From Pseudomonadota bacterium (GTDB lineage Bacteria > Pseudomonadota > Alphaproteobacteria > Rhodobacterales > Rhodobacteraceae): a stretch of DNA of 33,091 nt. Where the stretch lies: assembly GCA_963205075.1 (NCBI GenBank), contig CAUJIU010000171.1:1-33091 (forward strand), in the 5' to 3' direction. Positions 32,965 to 33,091 of the stretch are shown here, piece after piece (within the stretch, counting starts at the first letter, position 1; each line of letters opens with the position of its first letter). The notes under the pieces were generated by a model. The model saw nothing but the letters and a program-made list of their open reading frames with translations. It searched no databases and was not told where the DNA came from. Made by a program: the position numbers and the translations under genes.

Positions 32965-33091
32965 TCACCGCCCGGCAATCGCCGCCAGGCGCCATTCCTC
33001 GACCAGCAGTTCGTCCACCTCGCACAGGGCGCGGCCGGTGCTGGTCAGGACCATGCTCTGGCGGCGGCCCCAGCGCGGGGCGGCGCCCGGC
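32965..33091 (-). CDS. 3' end of a convergent gene, possibly a winged-helix regulator
   Basis: The last 41 codons of a minus-strand gene enter from the right edge and stop with TGA at 32965-32967, 7 bases after the stop of the opposing gene. The encoded tail contains RRQSMVLTSTGRALCEVDELL and ends WRLAAIAGR. The 'LT..GRAL' segment is typical of winged-helix regulators such as MarR-like proteins, but the fragment is too short to assign a family. Third-position GC is high, supporting a real coding frame. Confidence 0.5.
   Translation of the reverse strand, partial: PGAAPRWGRRQSMVLTSTGRALCEVDELLVEEWRLAAIAGR

Overview
The window (about two-thirds G+C, strong third-codon-position GC, Shine-Dalgarno starts, dense operons) looks like an alphaproteobacterium. 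The gene families (HutC-type GntR, FrcBCA-like sugar importer, OrdL/DadA-type oxidoreductases, CaiB/BaiF transferases) suggest the Rhodobacteraceae/Roseobacter group. That assignment is inference. Nearly all of it is catabolic: 29 complete genes and two genes cut by the window edges. I see no rRNA, tRNA, CRISPR array, transposase or phage gene, and no gene-free stretch longer than 300 bases.

Region A (1-2171, + strand) is the end of an upstream operon: a 5'-truncated SIS-domain protein and an aldehyde dehydrogenase. Region B (2241-11095) looks like an uptake and degradation locus for an unusual amino acid. It has a minus-strand operon (D-cysteine desulfhydrase-like PLP enzyme, FAD amine/amino-acid oxidase, diaminopropionate ammonia-lyase), a divergent HutC-type GntR regulator, a class V aminotransferase-fold enzyme, and a complete polar amino-acid ABC importer. 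A 15-base element, TTTGT(A/C)TAGTCATTT, lies in both divergent intergenic regions (5843-5857 and 7939-7953), with a third related site next to the second. This ties the units into one probable regulon.

Region C (11175-23763, - strand) is a ten-gene polyol/sugar run. In transcription order it encodes a GlpD-like dehydrogenase, DeoR regulator, alkyl-DHAP-synthase-like flavoprotein, DhnA/LsrF-type aldolase, FGGY kinase, CUT2 sugar importer (binding protein, two-domain ATPase, permease), aldo/keto reductase and GMC oxidoreductase. The likely logic is import, phosphorylation, oxidation of the phosphorylated polyol and aldol cleavage, with extra alcohol/aldehyde oxidoreductases. The substrate is not identifiable from sequence.

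Region D (23928-32957) has a LacI regulator divergent from an eight-gene + strand operon. It encodes an SDR dehydrogenase, enoyl-CoA hydratase family enzyme, FrcBCA-like sugar importer, DUF4432 aldose-epimerase-like protein, CaiB/BaiF CoA-transferase, and a homologue of ABC solute-binding proteins with no signal peptide. Pairing a sugar-type importer with CoA-ester chemistry and a cytoplasmic binding protein is the most unusual arrangement here. The window ends in the 3' end of a convergent gene, possibly a winged-helix regulator.
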